This document shows, piece by piece, positions 1 to 8,997 of a stretch of 46,826 bases of DNA. Both the position numbers and the translations under genes were made by a program. Source of the DNA: Phytomonas francai (lineage: Eukaryota > Euglenozoa > Kinetoplastea > Trypanosomatida > Trypanosomatidae); contig MJCC01000003.1 in the NCBI GenBank assembly GCA_001766655.1, forward strand, positions 928,205-975,030, given 5' to 3'. The notes beneath the pieces were generated by a model. The model was given only the letters and a program-made list of their open reading frames with translations, had not been told where the DNA came from and searched no databases. Positions within the stretch are counted from its first letter, which is position 1; every line of letters begins with the position of its first letter.

Positions 1-1
1 G

Positions 2-319
2 GCACCAGCACAGAACGCCTTTGGGCAGGGTGCAGGAACGGCACCAGCACAGAACGCCTTTGGTCAGCCACAAGCCCCCAGTATGTTTGGACAAGGTTCT
101 AACGCTGTTCCATCTCAAAATGCTACTGGTTTTAAGAGCGTCTTTTCTGGTGGAAATGTTGGATTTGCACAGGCTCAAACGCAAACACAGGGGTTCAAAA
201 ATGTGCCCTCAGGTGCATTTTCGCCGCAAAGTTCTACTTTTCAGCGCACAAGCATGTCTAATATAGTTAATTATTATCAACCACTTACACAGAATAAAAG
301 TGTTTTTGGCGCCCAATAG
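2..319 (+). CDS. FG-repeat protein, C-terminal part (nucleoporin-like), 5' end outside window
   Basis: The frame is open from base 2 to the TAG at 317-319, giving about 105 residues of a protein that starts upstream. The translation is rich in Gln, Ala, Asn, Ser and Gly with scattered FG dipeptides: AFGQ twice, MFGQ, VFGA and others. A 24-base unit is repeated at 1-24 and 40-63, giving a 13-residue tandem repeat with APAQNAFGQ. FG-rich, low-charge, disordered tails are typical of FG nucleoporins lining the nuclear pore channel, so a role in nuclear transport is inferred. The folded part of the protein is not visible, so the specific nucleoporin cannot be named. An FG-containing RNA-binding protein (Nup42 type) is an alternative. 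Confidence 0.6.
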   Translation, partial: APAQNAFGQGAGTAPAQNAFGQPQAPSMFGQGSNAVPSQNATGFKSVFSGGNVGFAQAQTQTQGFKNVPSGAFSPQSSTFQRTSMSNIVNYYQPLTQNKSVFGAQ

Positions 320-494
320 CACTGTAGAAATAGAAACTATGGTAAACATATGCGACTTAAGGTCTATTTTTCTTTGTAATTTATTTGAAAAAGTGAAAAT
401 TTTATGTATAATGTGACGATCAGCGTTTAGTAATTGACTTTATTAGCTTCCACTCAACTTGCTTGATGTTAATCCTTTTTCAAAAGAATACTAA

Positions 495-941
495 ATGATG
501 TCAAATACATTTGTTGTTCGAAATTTAGAAGAAAAAGATTGCCATGAACTAGTTGAGCTTCTACGACATCTCACCACAGCTGAGGGGATTCCAGATGACG
601 AGCTCTTTTCCATTTTCAAGGAACGTCAAGCTCAAGGCGTTATAACAAAGGTTGTTGAGGATCCAAGGAGTGGACAGCTTATAGGAACGGGATCGATTCT
701 TCTTGAACGAAAGTTTACACATGCTGGTAAGCGAGTTGGTCACATTGAGGATGTTGTCGTACTTCCTTCTATGCAAGGTGAGGGCATTGGCAAATTGCTT
801 ATGAAGAATCTCTGTGATGTCGGTAAAGAACACGGTTGTTACAAAATAATTCTCGATTGTAAGGAAAGCAACATTTCTTTTTACACTAAGCTTGGGTTCT
901 ACAAGTTTGAGACCACAATGAGGCTAGATCTTCTTTCTTGA
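495..941 (+). CDS. GNA1: Glucosamine 6-phosphate N-acetyltransferase
   Basis: A 148-residue single-domain GNAT acetyltransferase, the normal length for eukaryotic GNA1. It transfers acetyl from acetyl-CoA to glucosamine 6-phosphate on the way to UDP-GlcNAc, which feeds GPI anchors and N-glycans. The family signature GHIEDVVV is at residues 82-89, the acetyl-CoA pyrophosphate loop QGEGIGK at 94-100, and the C-terminal FYTKLGF at 129-135. The start is the first of two adjacent ATGs (495 and 498). In trypanosomes this enzyme is reported to be glycosomal, but the C-terminus here (DLLS) is not a recognisable PTS1, so location is open. The gene ends with TGA and its neighbours are functionally unrelated. 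Confidence 0.9.
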   Translation: MMSNTFVVRNLEEKDCHELVELLRHLTTAEGIPDDELFSIFKERQAQGVITKVVEDPRSGQLIGTGSILLERKFTHAGKRVGHIEDVVVLPSMQGEGIGKLLMKNLCDVGKEHGCYKIILDCKESNISFYTKLGFYKFETTMRLDLLS

Positions 942-1533
942 GAACATCATGTTGGTGAGAATTTTTTCCCCGCTTGATACGTGTTGCTTTCAGTCTTATA
1001 CTATTTAACGAAAAAGAAACTAAACCATGGTGATGACTTAATTTATATACAATACATGATATATATATATATATCGTAAAGATTCGGATCACAAGGCGAG
1101 ATTCTGAGTTACAAGTGATTCACGGAATTTTCCGAAAGGCATACTCACGATAGCGAAAGACTCTGGATTGTTTTAGTTTATTTTCCCTACGTTGAGATTA
1201 AGCTCAATAGGGCCCCATTCTCGCATTGTGATAATAAGTGTTCTTTTTGTTTCTGTCTTTCATTCTGTTCCTCGATATATGGAGATACTTTCACGGGTGG
1301 TCCCTGATTGAATTTTAACTTTATAAGCAATATTTCATCTGATAACTGCCAGGAATTACGGCAATATGGATTGGAATGGGCTTAAGCAATACATATTTAC
1401 ATACTATGCATGGGCTTTAAAATTTAAACACGTCTGTTTCTAACAGGAACAAGCTAAAGGAATTATTTTTCATCTTTAGGCAAGGTTTTCGACAAATACT
1501 TCTAGTGCATTAGCATATAATAATTAATTTCTT
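942..1533. other. Intergenic spacer with (AT)8 microsatellite
   Basis: AT-rich spacer with no ORF of coding character on either strand. It contains an (AT)8 run at 1059-1074 and several short pyrimidine tracts. It should hold the 3' UTR of GNA1 and the splice acceptor of the next gene, but I cannot pick a single acceptor with confidence. Confidence 0.6.
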
Positions 1534-2235
1534 ATGCGACGAAGGATAAGTCAGCCTTTTTCAGGTCTTGTGGCTGCAATTTTTGCACGTCCAAATTCAA
1601 ACCTTGTAAATGATAACATCTTTGGGCCTACTTCCTTCACGCCAGGTTTTATCGATTCTGTTTATGAAGATCTTAAGAAGCACAAACAGACTTCCTGTGA
1701 GAGTATTGGGGTAACTTCAGAGAAAGGTACGAATACGGCGGGGCTTTCGCACATGGAGAGCCCTCAAGATGATGAGGCTTTCCGCAGGAAACTTGACAAT
1801 GAGATACAAAGTCTCTTTTCTCGTATTCCACTTCCCACTGACCCTATGAAGGCCGCACTGGCCCCCACCGAGGATGAACTTAGCGAGAAAGCTGAATCAG
1901 AACTGATTAAGGAGGCTGTGCGTGAAGCCTACCTTCGTAAAATCAAAGACAAGAAAACTGAAGAATTGCGGCTTAAGTTCGCCGAAAAGCAACTTGATGA
2001 AAGCAAATCTGCTAAAGAATATTTCAGACGCAGAGCCGAGGATGCTGGGCCAACTTCTGAGCCGTCAATTACACATCCGAAAGCTACTGCAGATGTTCCA
2101 GAGGCATGTAGCAATGATAAAGATTTGGAAGATGAGTTGGCTATTCAACGAAATATTGATGATATGGAGGCAAAAATCAGAGTACTGAAGAGTACTTTAA
2201 AAAATAGAAGGAAAAATGAGTCACAAAGAAAATAA
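1534..2235 (+). CDS. Conserved-looking hypothetical protein with charged coiled coil
   Basis: A 233-residue ORF with an in-frame TAA nine bases upstream of the ATG, so the start is well bounded. The N-terminus is basic and hydrophobic (MRRRISQPF...). A middle acidic/charged segment (about residues 80-165) is rich in Glu, Lys and Ala with heptad-like spacing. The C-terminus (about 195-233) is a second charged helix ending in a Lys/Arg cluster. There is no enzyme motif, signal peptide or membrane segment that I can recognise, and I do not know its function. Even codon use and the clean stop support a real gene. A 468-bp dispersed repeat begins 40 bp after its stop and probably lies in its 3' UTR. 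Confidence 0.7.
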   Translation: MRRRISQPFSGLVAAIFARPNSNLVNDNIFGPTSFTPGFIDSVYEDLKKHKQTSCESIGVTSEKGTNTAGLSHMESPQDDEAFRRKLDNEIQSLFSRIPLPTDPMKAALAPTEDELSEKAESELIKEAVREAYLRKIKDKKTEELRLKFAEKQLDESKSAKEYFRRRAEDAGPTSEPSITHPKATADVPEACSNDKDLEDELAIQRNIDDMEAKIRVLKSTLKNRRKNESQRK

Positions 2236-2274
2236 TTATAAGTTTATATGATCTTTGAAAAAGTAGTATTGCCA

Positions 2275-2742
2275 CTAGACTATTTGAGAAGAAGAAGAAG
2301 AGGAAAAAAGGGGCGTGAGTCAGTGGTCTGCATCACATTAGGAGACATGATCATTGAGCAAAAACACACGCATGCTTCACCAGCTCCTAGTCTTGTTTCA
2401 TGACAATTTACTACTGCCTTAGACGCCGATCCGAATCGGTGACAACTCGTTTGACTTTATGGCCAGTTAGGAAAATAGAGTAATTTCAGGAATACATCAA
2501 GTGCTAAATACACGTAAAGGTAAAATTTAGTAAAAAGAGCGCAGGGTTGGTGGGTGAAAAGAAAATGAAAGATTTCCTTCCTTCTCTACTCGTTTATGTA
2601 AAAACACGAGAAGGAAGCGACCATTTAAAATGCATCAAAAAATTATCTCCTATACAAAGTATCTTATTCAAACAAAAAGAATTAACATCACTGTCCCCCT
2701 TGTGGCATGACCTTAGTTTGGCTTCCAAATAGATAGCTTCAA
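2275..2742. repeat. Dispersed repeat, copy 1 (468 bp)
   Basis: Matches 11748-12215 in the same orientation over 468 bp with no indels and six substitutions (462/468). Both copies start at CTAGACTATTTGAG and end at AGATAGCTTCAA, where identity stops sharply. I see no target-site duplication, terminal inverted repeat or poly-A tail. Both copies sit between genes, downstream of a stop codon. It carries a short GAAGAAGAAG run, a small CCGAT/ATCGG palindrome and a bulged hairpin. A 61-codon ORF inside it is listed under rejected items. It could be a short retroposon-like element, such as the SIDER class found in trypanosomatid 3' UTRs, or a copied UTR segment. The sequence does not decide. Confidence 0.95.
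2577..2617 (+). other. Bulged hairpin within repeat copy 1
   Basis: The left arm CTTCCTTCT (2577-2585) plus CGT (2591-2593) pairs with ACGAGAAGGAAG (2606-2617). This makes a 12-bp stem with a 5-nt bulge and a 12-nt A/T-rich loop. The same element is unchanged in copy 2 at 12050-12090. It could fold in RNA as a UTR structure; function is unknown. Confidence 0.5.
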
Positions 2743-2822
2743 TCCTAGGCCTTTTTTATAACCTGACCCCACAGTTTATCAATTGCGCCCATAATTGAGC
2801 GAAATACTATTTTCTTATTGAC

Positions 2823-2900
2823 AGCTTCCTTTATTACTCCCTTTTTCACCTTTTCAGGTACATTAGGACAGTTTTATCCTTCCATCTTCTAATTTTTCAG
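2823..2900 (+). promoter_or_regulatory. Probable trans-splice acceptor region for the 2929 gene
   Basis: Two pyrimidine tracts are each followed by CAG: one ending at 2857 and one at 2900. The second leaves a 28-nt 5' UTR before the ATG at 2929. This is the usual arrangement for spliced-leader addition in trypanosomatids; the exact site used is inferred. Confidence 0.55.
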
Positions 2901-2928
2901 CAAGAGAAGTTTCTGTTTTGCAGCTAGG

Positions 2929-3444
2929 ATGATTAGCAGGCTGTTTGCAAGAGGCAGTGATTTTGGCAGCCAATGCATAGGGGTGCCGCTTGTGAGTTTA
3001 GTGTGTCAGAGGCGATTCTGGTCCAAGCCAAAGAAACGTCCTAAGGTCGGCCAAGGGTTCCACGAAAAAGCGCAGAGATGGCGAAGCGAGTATTTGCTGG
3101 ACCAGCAGCGCGTTCTTGCAGATAGTTTGCGTGGGTATGTGGAGTTTAGCTCATCGAGACGGGCTGAGCCGTGGGACACTCGTTTTGTTCCTTTCGACCG
3201 TGTTGAAAAGGATGGCGTGCATATTGTGACAAAGTACTTTATGGATGAAAAACTTCAATTGTGTAATTATCATCACCGTGCGGTGAAAAGGCTTTTTTGC
3301 AATGTCGGGCTTATTGGACCTCAGGTGACAACGGTGGCTCGCTGGAAGCCATCACGTTTCGCGACCAATCCAGCAAATACAACGAAGGCCGAGACAACCT
3401 TCAACAAAGACAAGACCCTCCTTACTGGGTACAACCATGATTAG
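2929..3444 (+). CDS. Hypothetical protein, probably mitochondrial
   Basis: A 171-residue protein. The first 35 residues look like a mitochondrial presequence: Arg-containing, no acidic residues after the first stretch, hydrophobic middle, then RRFWSKP as a plausible cleavage region. The rest is basic, with Trp and His residues and a segment HHRAVKRLFCNVG around 115-127. There is no membrane segment and no motif I can assign. Small basic proteins with presequences in this group are often mitoribosome or RNA-editing components, but that is inference from composition only. Two good splice acceptors lie just upstream. Confidence 0.65.
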   Translation: MISRLFARGSDFGSQCIGVPLVSLVCQRRFWSKPKKRPKVGQGFHEKAQRWRSEYLLDQQRVLADSLRGYVEFSSSRRAEPWDTRFVPFDRVEKDGVHIVTKYFMDEKLQLCNYHHRAVKRLFCNVGLIGPQVTTVARWKPSRFATNPANTTKAETTFNKDKTLLTGYNHD

Positions 3445-3699
3445 TTTTCTTGTTGATGCTATTGTTTATAAGCGATGGCTTTTACCAGAAGCCTTTTCCC
3501 ATGTGAAATGAATGTCGTGCCATTAGAATTAAACCTCTTTCTAATGAGTGAGAGCAGAAATTTAAGAAATAGAGCGCAAAAGTGGAATTAATTTCGAGGC
3601 TTGTTAGTATGATGAATTTCTTCTAATCTCTACCCCACTCCTTCCTTTTAGATTTACGAAGAAGTACAATAGTTAGGTGAAGGCTTATTATATGGGAAA

Positions 3700-4044
3700 A
3701 TGAGCCACTTATCAAAACGACGGCGAACAGAGAAAACAGGAACCCCCAAATTGGGAGATCAAATGGAGATCGATAAATGTCTACATGCTAGTGTCAACAC
3801 GAACATTGGTGATAAGAAAGAGAAGAAAAAACATATACCTAATGAAGATTTAGATTTTCCGGTTGATGATATTACTTTTGGATCCGTTAAGGAGGAGTAT
3901 CCACTTGTGGATAAAACCGAGCAAGAAGAAGAAGAGCTTATTGCTGAGGGTAGCTCTCTGACAGGTGATGCATTGAAAAAATTCTTAAAAAAGAACTTTG
4001 ATGATTTCCTTACCGAAACCATGCTTCATTCCAACACGGTATAA
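3700..4044 (+). CDS. Hypothetical small charged protein, possibly nuclear
   Basis: A 114-residue ORF starting at an ATG in a good context (gggaaaatgagc). It opens with a basic cluster, KRRRTEK (residues 6-12), with a second basic run, KKEKKKH, near 39-45, together resembling a nuclear localisation signal. The middle is acidic (EQEEEEL near 75-81). A predicted amphipathic helix, LKKFLKKNFDDFL, lies near the C-terminus. I do not recognise a family. Spacing to neighbours (255 bp upstream, about 700 bp downstream) fits a separate gene of the polycistron. Confidence 0.6.
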   Translation: MSHLSKRRRTEKTGTPKLGDQMEIDKCLHASVNTNIGDKKEKKKHIPNEDLDFPVDDITFGSVKEEYPLVDKTEQEEEELIAEGSSLTGDALKKFLKKNFDDFLTETMLHSNTV

Positions 4045-4740
4045 TTTCTTTTCGGGTTTGTAGGAGAGGTTTATCTTTCTACGAAATTTAATATTATTTT
4101 CCACTTTTATTTGTGATGGTGTTCTTCGAGAATAGTATTTTCTCTTATTCTTCTGGATAGTTTATACTTATATTTCGCTTTCAAACGGCACACACTTGTT
4201 ACCCTAAAAAGACACCTTACCTCTATTCTTCTTTTTCCTAGTTCACCCTGTTGAGTGTTATAGAATATATATTTGTTTAAATCGGTAATGCATAACATTG
4301 GCGTCACTATTCATCTGGATTATGACTTTGTTACTAAACGCTGCAGTGCAGATCAACTCCAGCATGTGATATTTTTGTTGTGAATGGAAGCTCATGACTT
4401 GTAGCCCTGTTTCCAGGGCTTACTTTATGTTCTTCCTAATGATGGAGGAGAATATAGCTCTTCGATTTTTTACTGAATGAGCTGTTTCTTCACTATTTTT
4501 TCCTTTCCGAAAGAGCATTTTTTCCATTTCTATACGAACTTTTAATCTTGCTTGACGTTTGGACTCAGTGTGCCTCTGTTTGTGTATCTTCATTATTTTG
4601 TGAAAACTTGCTTCCCCCATGATTTTTGACTTGCGAATCGTAATAACGATTCGACAATGAAAGAAAATTAGCCAATCTACCTTTCTCTTATCTTGCCGTG
4701 AAAGGATAGCCTTTATACTGACAAAGGATATAAATATTTA
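4045..4740. other. Intergenic spacer, no gene seen
   Basis: A pyrimidine-rich, AT-rich spacer of about 700 bp. Pyrimidine runs around 4480-4520 and 4680-4695 could serve the WD40 gene's splice acceptor. Two minus-strand ORFs of 66 codons occur here but run against the polycistron and have no recognisable motif. Confidence 0.5.
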
Positions 4741-5715
4741 ATGGCTTTATCTGTCGTAAGTAATAATGCGAATCTATGTACCGCTGAGAAAAAGTCTAAA
4801 TGGACTTTCTATGGGCATGACGAGGAGGTGATTAGTGGCTGCACGCTTGGAAGTTTAGTAACCACATGCAGTATTGACGGTGTCGCTCTTCTGTGGAAAT
4901 TGCGCAGTGATGGTGAGGATCCATTGAATGTGTGTAAACTGAGCAGTGGCGGCCCAGCCTTTCTAGATTCTACCTTCACTGGCGTCGCTCAAGTCGCATT
5001 CGCTCAGGGTGATGCGTGCGTAGGGCTATGGGATGCCCAAGTAGGGAAAAAGCTTTGCAGTTTTTCGCGTTACAAAACTCCAGGAAGGGCGGCATGGCCG
5101 GTGATAAATGTCGTAAGGGGGACCGTTGCTTCGTCGTCCATGTTGCTCTATGGTGGAGATGATGGATATTTAGTCCTTTGTGACCCCCGTGCCGCATCAA
5201 CCGTTGCCTCGTTGAACCTTAAGGCTCCCGTGACGGCTATTTCCACTGCTGCTGGCATGACATTTGTGGGGGATGCTCGTGGCCGTGTGAGGTGGTTTGA
5301 CATTAGAGTTTATGAAAAGAGTTTGGTGGACCTCAAATGTAGCGAAGAGGTTGTCACGGGGGTTTCCTCAAACGAAAGTGGTCACGGGCTTGTGGCGTAC
5401 ACCATGGATGGGAAGGCTTTTCTTATTGACACCAAGCCATTTGCCTTGTCGAATAGCGAGCGTCTTCTGAACGAAATTGTAGTTTCTAATTCTAGTGATG
5501 ATTTCATTTTGCGGAAGTGTGACTGGTCAGATCGATGCGAATCGGTGGTGTTTCCCTCACCTGATGGCTCTATCGAGTGTGTCAACCCCAATGCCTTTTC
5601 TGAGGGCTCCTTTCGATCTATCAGATCTAATGGTGCCCTTCACTTCGTACTTTTTGTGCAGGATAAATATGTTTTGTGCGGTGGAGAATCTTGTGTTGAA
5701 CTGTGCGAGTGGTAG
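4741..5715 (+). CDS. SNRNP40: WD40 protein, U5 snRNP 40 kDa (U5-40K) homolog
   Basis: A 324-residue protein made of WD40 repeats, close to the length of human SNRNP40 (357), which sits on Prp8 in the U5 snRNP. Repeats are degenerate but in register: FYGHDEEV...VALLWKL (about 23-53), VGLWDAQVGKKL (about 94-105), GGDDGYLVLCDPRA (about 138-151), and VRWFDIRV (about 183-190). The stretch DTKPFALSNSERL followed by LRKCDWS matches, position for position, the family's DVRPFAP...LLRCSWS segment. That alignment is the main reason for the call. Few repeats keep the terminal WD, as is common in kinetoplastid WD40 proteins. In these organisms the role would be mainly in trans-splicing. A different WD40 protein remains possible. 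Confidence 0.7.
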   Translation: MALSVVSNNANLCTAEKKSKWTFYGHDEEVISGCTLGSLVTTCSIDGVALLWKLRSDGEDPLNVCKLSSGGPAFLDSTFTGVAQVAFAQGDACVGLWDAQVGKKLCSFSRYKTPGRAAWPVINVVRGTVASSSMLLYGGDDGYLVLCDPRAASTVASLNLKAPVTAISTAAGMTFVGDARGRVRWFDIRVYEKSLVDLKCSEEVVTGVSSNESGHGLVAYTMDGKAFLIDTKPFALSNSERLLNEIVVSNSSDDFILRKCDWSDRCESVVFPSPDGSIECVNPNAFSEGSFRSIRSNGALHFVLFVQDKYVLCGGESCVELCEW

Positions 5716-5975
5716 AACATTGTGGACGCTTTATTTTCTGGCTCTGAAAGCCTATATTTCTTTCTCTGTGTGGTTAAAGGTACTAGATTAATTAAATTTG
5801 AATATGCTGTATATCCGTTCCTTCAGGGGAAACGATAGTTTATAACGGGGAAAATATTTTTCCAGATTGAATGGTAAGAATTTATGCGTTCTATTTGACA
5901 TTCCTTGGGTTCATTAGCTGTATTTGCCATTTTAGGACAAGTCAGTAGGTTGCTTAGCTGGTAAAATCGGAAAAA

Positions 5976-6938
5976 ATGGAATCTACGTCTCAAAAGAAAG
6001 TAAAACAGCCCCATATGTCCATCAAAAAGCGTAGTGTGCTTGATATGCCAGAAGTACCCCCAGGAACCTTTCCTGTTATTGATTATGAGAGTAAAATACT
6101 CTTTATTCCGTTGGGAGCTATGGTCGAGACCGGGGCTCTACATCGTGATGGGGTTCCATCATTGTGTCGAATTTACATGAGTGGGCGATGCCTTCAGGGC
6201 AGCAAGTGTCACCAAGCCCACGCAGAGGCTAAATTGGTGTCTGAACTTCGTGCGATCGCACTCGCGGAGCCCTCTTGCTGTGAGAAACATGGTGCTTCCT
6301 CTGGTAATGGCGGAATCCGTGCTGACTTTTCATTTACCGTTAAAGACGACAAACGGAACGGATCTTTCTATGTAGGGCCACAAGAGTACTGTATCACGGG
6401 AGGACTCCAGGAGATTCTGTCGAGCCAAACATCAGCACCAGCGAAGTCAGGGCTCACAGTGCCTTTTACCTCCCTTTGTAAGCTTCATTCCAGGAAGGAG
6501 GGCACTAAGTGCTGCCGTTTTGACAGTCAATGTAAATTTGTGCATATATGTCGAGAGCTTCTCTTCGCTATGGAGGGATGTGTTCTTAGCCCTACGGATG
6601 CATGCGTGGCGCTTCCTTTGCATCGTGAGTTGTCATCCACGAACCAATTCTTCCAAGTCTTTACATGTGCAAAGGAATTGGTATCTGACGTAAAGGATAG
6701 GGCACCCGAGCTTTCCATTGATCGGTCGATGAATGGTAGTCTAGACTTTAACAGTGTACCCTCAACTCAGCCTGATTCTCTAATTTTGTTAAACACCCCC
6801 CCTGTTAACATTAGACATAGATTGCAGCTACCTACAGCTTCTACTATGCCGTTATCTCATAGCTCGCCATCTTTACGTGTCATCTGGCGTCATAATCCCT
6901 ACCCCTCGACTCTAAATTTGTCAACAATTGAGACATAA
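5976..6938 (+). CDS. CCCH zinc finger protein (two fingers)
   Basis: A 320-residue protein. Finger 1 is C64-x7-C72-x5-C78-x3-H82, the canonical RNA-binding CCCH spacing. A second, atypical finger is C168-x11-C180-x5-C186-x3-H190. The region before finger 1 (EVPPGTFPVIDYESK, then IPLGAMVETGAL) resembles the conserved block that precedes the zinc finger in many kinetoplastid ZC3H proteins. After residue 200 the protein is Ser/Thr/Pro-rich and probably disordered. Because transcription is polycistronic, CCCH proteins are common post-transcriptional regulators of mRNA stability and translation here; the target cannot be told. The start is the first in-frame ATG, in an A-rich context. Confidence 0.8.
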   Translation: MESTSQKKVKQPHMSIKKRSVLDMPEVPPGTFPVIDYESKILFIPLGAMVETGALHRDGVPSLCRIYMSGRCLQGSKCHQAHAEAKLVSELRAIALAEPSCCEKHGASSGNGGIRADFSFTVKDDKRNGSFYVGPQEYCITGGLQEILSSQTSAPAKSGLTVPFTSLCKLHSRKEGTKCCRFDSQCKFVHICRELLFAMEGCVLSPTDACVALPLHRELSSTNQFFQVFTCAKELVSDVKDRAPELSIDRSMNGSLDFNSVPSTQPDSLILLNTPPVNIRHRLQLPTASTMPLSHSSPSLRVIWRHNPYPSTLNLSTIET

Positions 6939-8997
6939 TGGACCATTTTTTTTTTACTCTTTTCATTTTTGCAGATAATAATGTTCTTTCGTAATAAGAA
7001 ATGTTGTACCGACTTTAAATTTATTGTTTTTGCTTATATCTCTCTCGATGCTTGTCATTATAACATTGCTCAGTGGTTTCTGTTTTCATAAGAAGCATAA
7101 TTTTACAGTTTCATGCAAAATTTTTAGCGACTTTCAAGGGTTAGCTAGTAATTGGTCAATTACATCTATATACATATGTACATAAGTATGTGTGCATGAA
7201 TGGTTATCTGAGCGACAACAGAAAAGTGTTTTGTTGAAGGAAATCTAGGGAACAGATTGCGTAAATGGTACTTAAAAATAAACTCACTTGGGTAAAGCTT
7301 TAATATTTGTAGCATATTTTTCGGCATTTGCTGGCTTTTTTTTAAGTAGTTGTCTTCGTAATTTAATTGGAAAGTTTGTTAATATAAAAACACTTACTTT
7401 CAACGTTATTTTTCGTTTTATATTTCAAATGTCACCTGAAGTATTGCTTAATTTAGTACACTTGGGTGATTTTTTTTTCCGCACATCATGACATTCAAAA
7501 GGGATAATTCTTTCTCTTACTCTTTTTATAGAAGTCATAATGTTTAACTAATCTCTATGGAACCGCATAATATTATATAACATACTTGGGTACAGGTATA
7601 GCGGAACATATGATTTCAGGATTCTCGTCCATAACCACACCCTTCGCCTGCTTGCCATAGGAATTACCTTAAGACCTAGGCTTCGAAAGGAAAGGGTTGT
7701 TGCGATTCATTTTATCGCTTCTTTAAATTCAAGGTTTGAAAAACTCGAAATCACATTGAAATGATAATTTTTTATCAGGGTTAGGGTATAACCATATTTT
7801 TCAGCATACGTTTAATGTATCCATGATAATTAAAATACTAGTATCACTTTCCGCCCCATGATTGAAGGATTAAAAAGATGAGAAAAATGACTTCTTCTCT
7901 TCTATTATTTTTAGTATAAGCTTATGTGTTGATTAGAAGATCGATAAGGGGTAAGCATTTTAGGTTAAAATGCTGTTACCATACATAAATGCATAGAGGG
8001 AAACCAAAGAATAAAGAATATATGAAGTTTTTCAAAACTCACACGAAGGCATGAAGTAATGTTTTATCTTAGGATGTAGCGCATTGTGTTTTTAGTGGAT
8101 ATGACATATGAATATACCTATTCAGTTTTAAGCGAAATTTAGCGGTGCTCTAAGTTGTAGATGGGGGGCACATATGGCTACACTTTTTCTTTCCGAATGC
8201 GTCCTTCTCTCTGAAAATTAATCAAACAACACGAAGAATGAATGTCCGTATTTTTGGTTTCTTACATTTTTGGGTTTGATTTTTTTTAAGTACCTGAAAA
8301 AAAAGGAACTTGTGGCCTTGCTTCATGGGAAGAGATAAATACAATAATTCTAGCAAGATGAATGATGAACGAACTCTAACACCCACGTGAGGTCAACACA
8401 GGGCTAGTTTACAAAAAACCGGACATATTACTTTCTCACCCTCATTTGAAGGTTTTTTTTTTGTCTCTGATCGTTCGGTAAGATGAGATTTGTGTCCCAT
8501 TTATTTCTTTTTCACTATGATCTACAGGGTTGGACTTGTGCCCTAAATAGAGGTGAACGTTGTTTTTATCTTTATTTAACTATATTTTGTGGAAACTGAT
8601 AAATGGTATCTCAAACAAGCCAATAGTATTTTTTGTCTTATTAGGCCTGAGCCTCTATCCGATTTTTTTGTATTGTAAATATACAGGTGAGTTACGGTTT
8701 AGCATTTACATACTGATGTCCTGATTTAGCTTGTTCTGTTCACTGCTGTTGCATATATTTTGATAACATGGTGTTCAAGGTAATGGTTTTGTCAATCTAT
8801 TCCTCTATCTGCATTACTTAAGCCGTTAATTGCGCCAATACTGACGAATCATTCCTTTTAATACTTAATGAATTTTCTGGTAAACAGCCTATAGTGGATC
8901 ATTAGGGAAACGGTAGAAAGTTAATTGTGCTTTATTATTAGGGCTTCACTATACCCAGAAGGAGTCGGATATATACAAAGATACACGTTTGTAAGAA
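6939..8997. other. Long gene-free AT-rich stretch (about 2.06 kb)
   Basis: The longest non-coding gap in the window. No ORF has coding character: the best + strand frame (7288-7491) begins at TTG, is Phe/Leu-rich from poly-T, and resembles nothing. I see no tRNA-like T-loop, no array and no copy of the 468-bp repeat. There is one AGGGTTAGGG motif at 7777-7786 and many oligo-T and oligo-A runs. It may hold a long 3' UTR for the CCCH gene, a long 5' flank for Pho91, or a decayed sequence. Confidence 0.6.

Noticed and set aside
2547..2732. 61-codon ORF in repeat copy 1 (and 12020-12205 in copy 2)
   Set aside because: Between copies one of the few substitutions within it changes an amino acid and another lies at its start. 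No motif or context suggests it is translated.
4420..4620. 66-codon minus-strand Lys/Arg-rich ORF
   Set aside because: Antisense to the polycistron, no recognisable family, and its composition is what translation of a pyrimidine-rich + strand produces on the minus strand.
7777..7790. AGGGTTAGGG telomere-like motif
   Set aside because: Single occurrence with no further repeat units; not an interstitial telomeric array.
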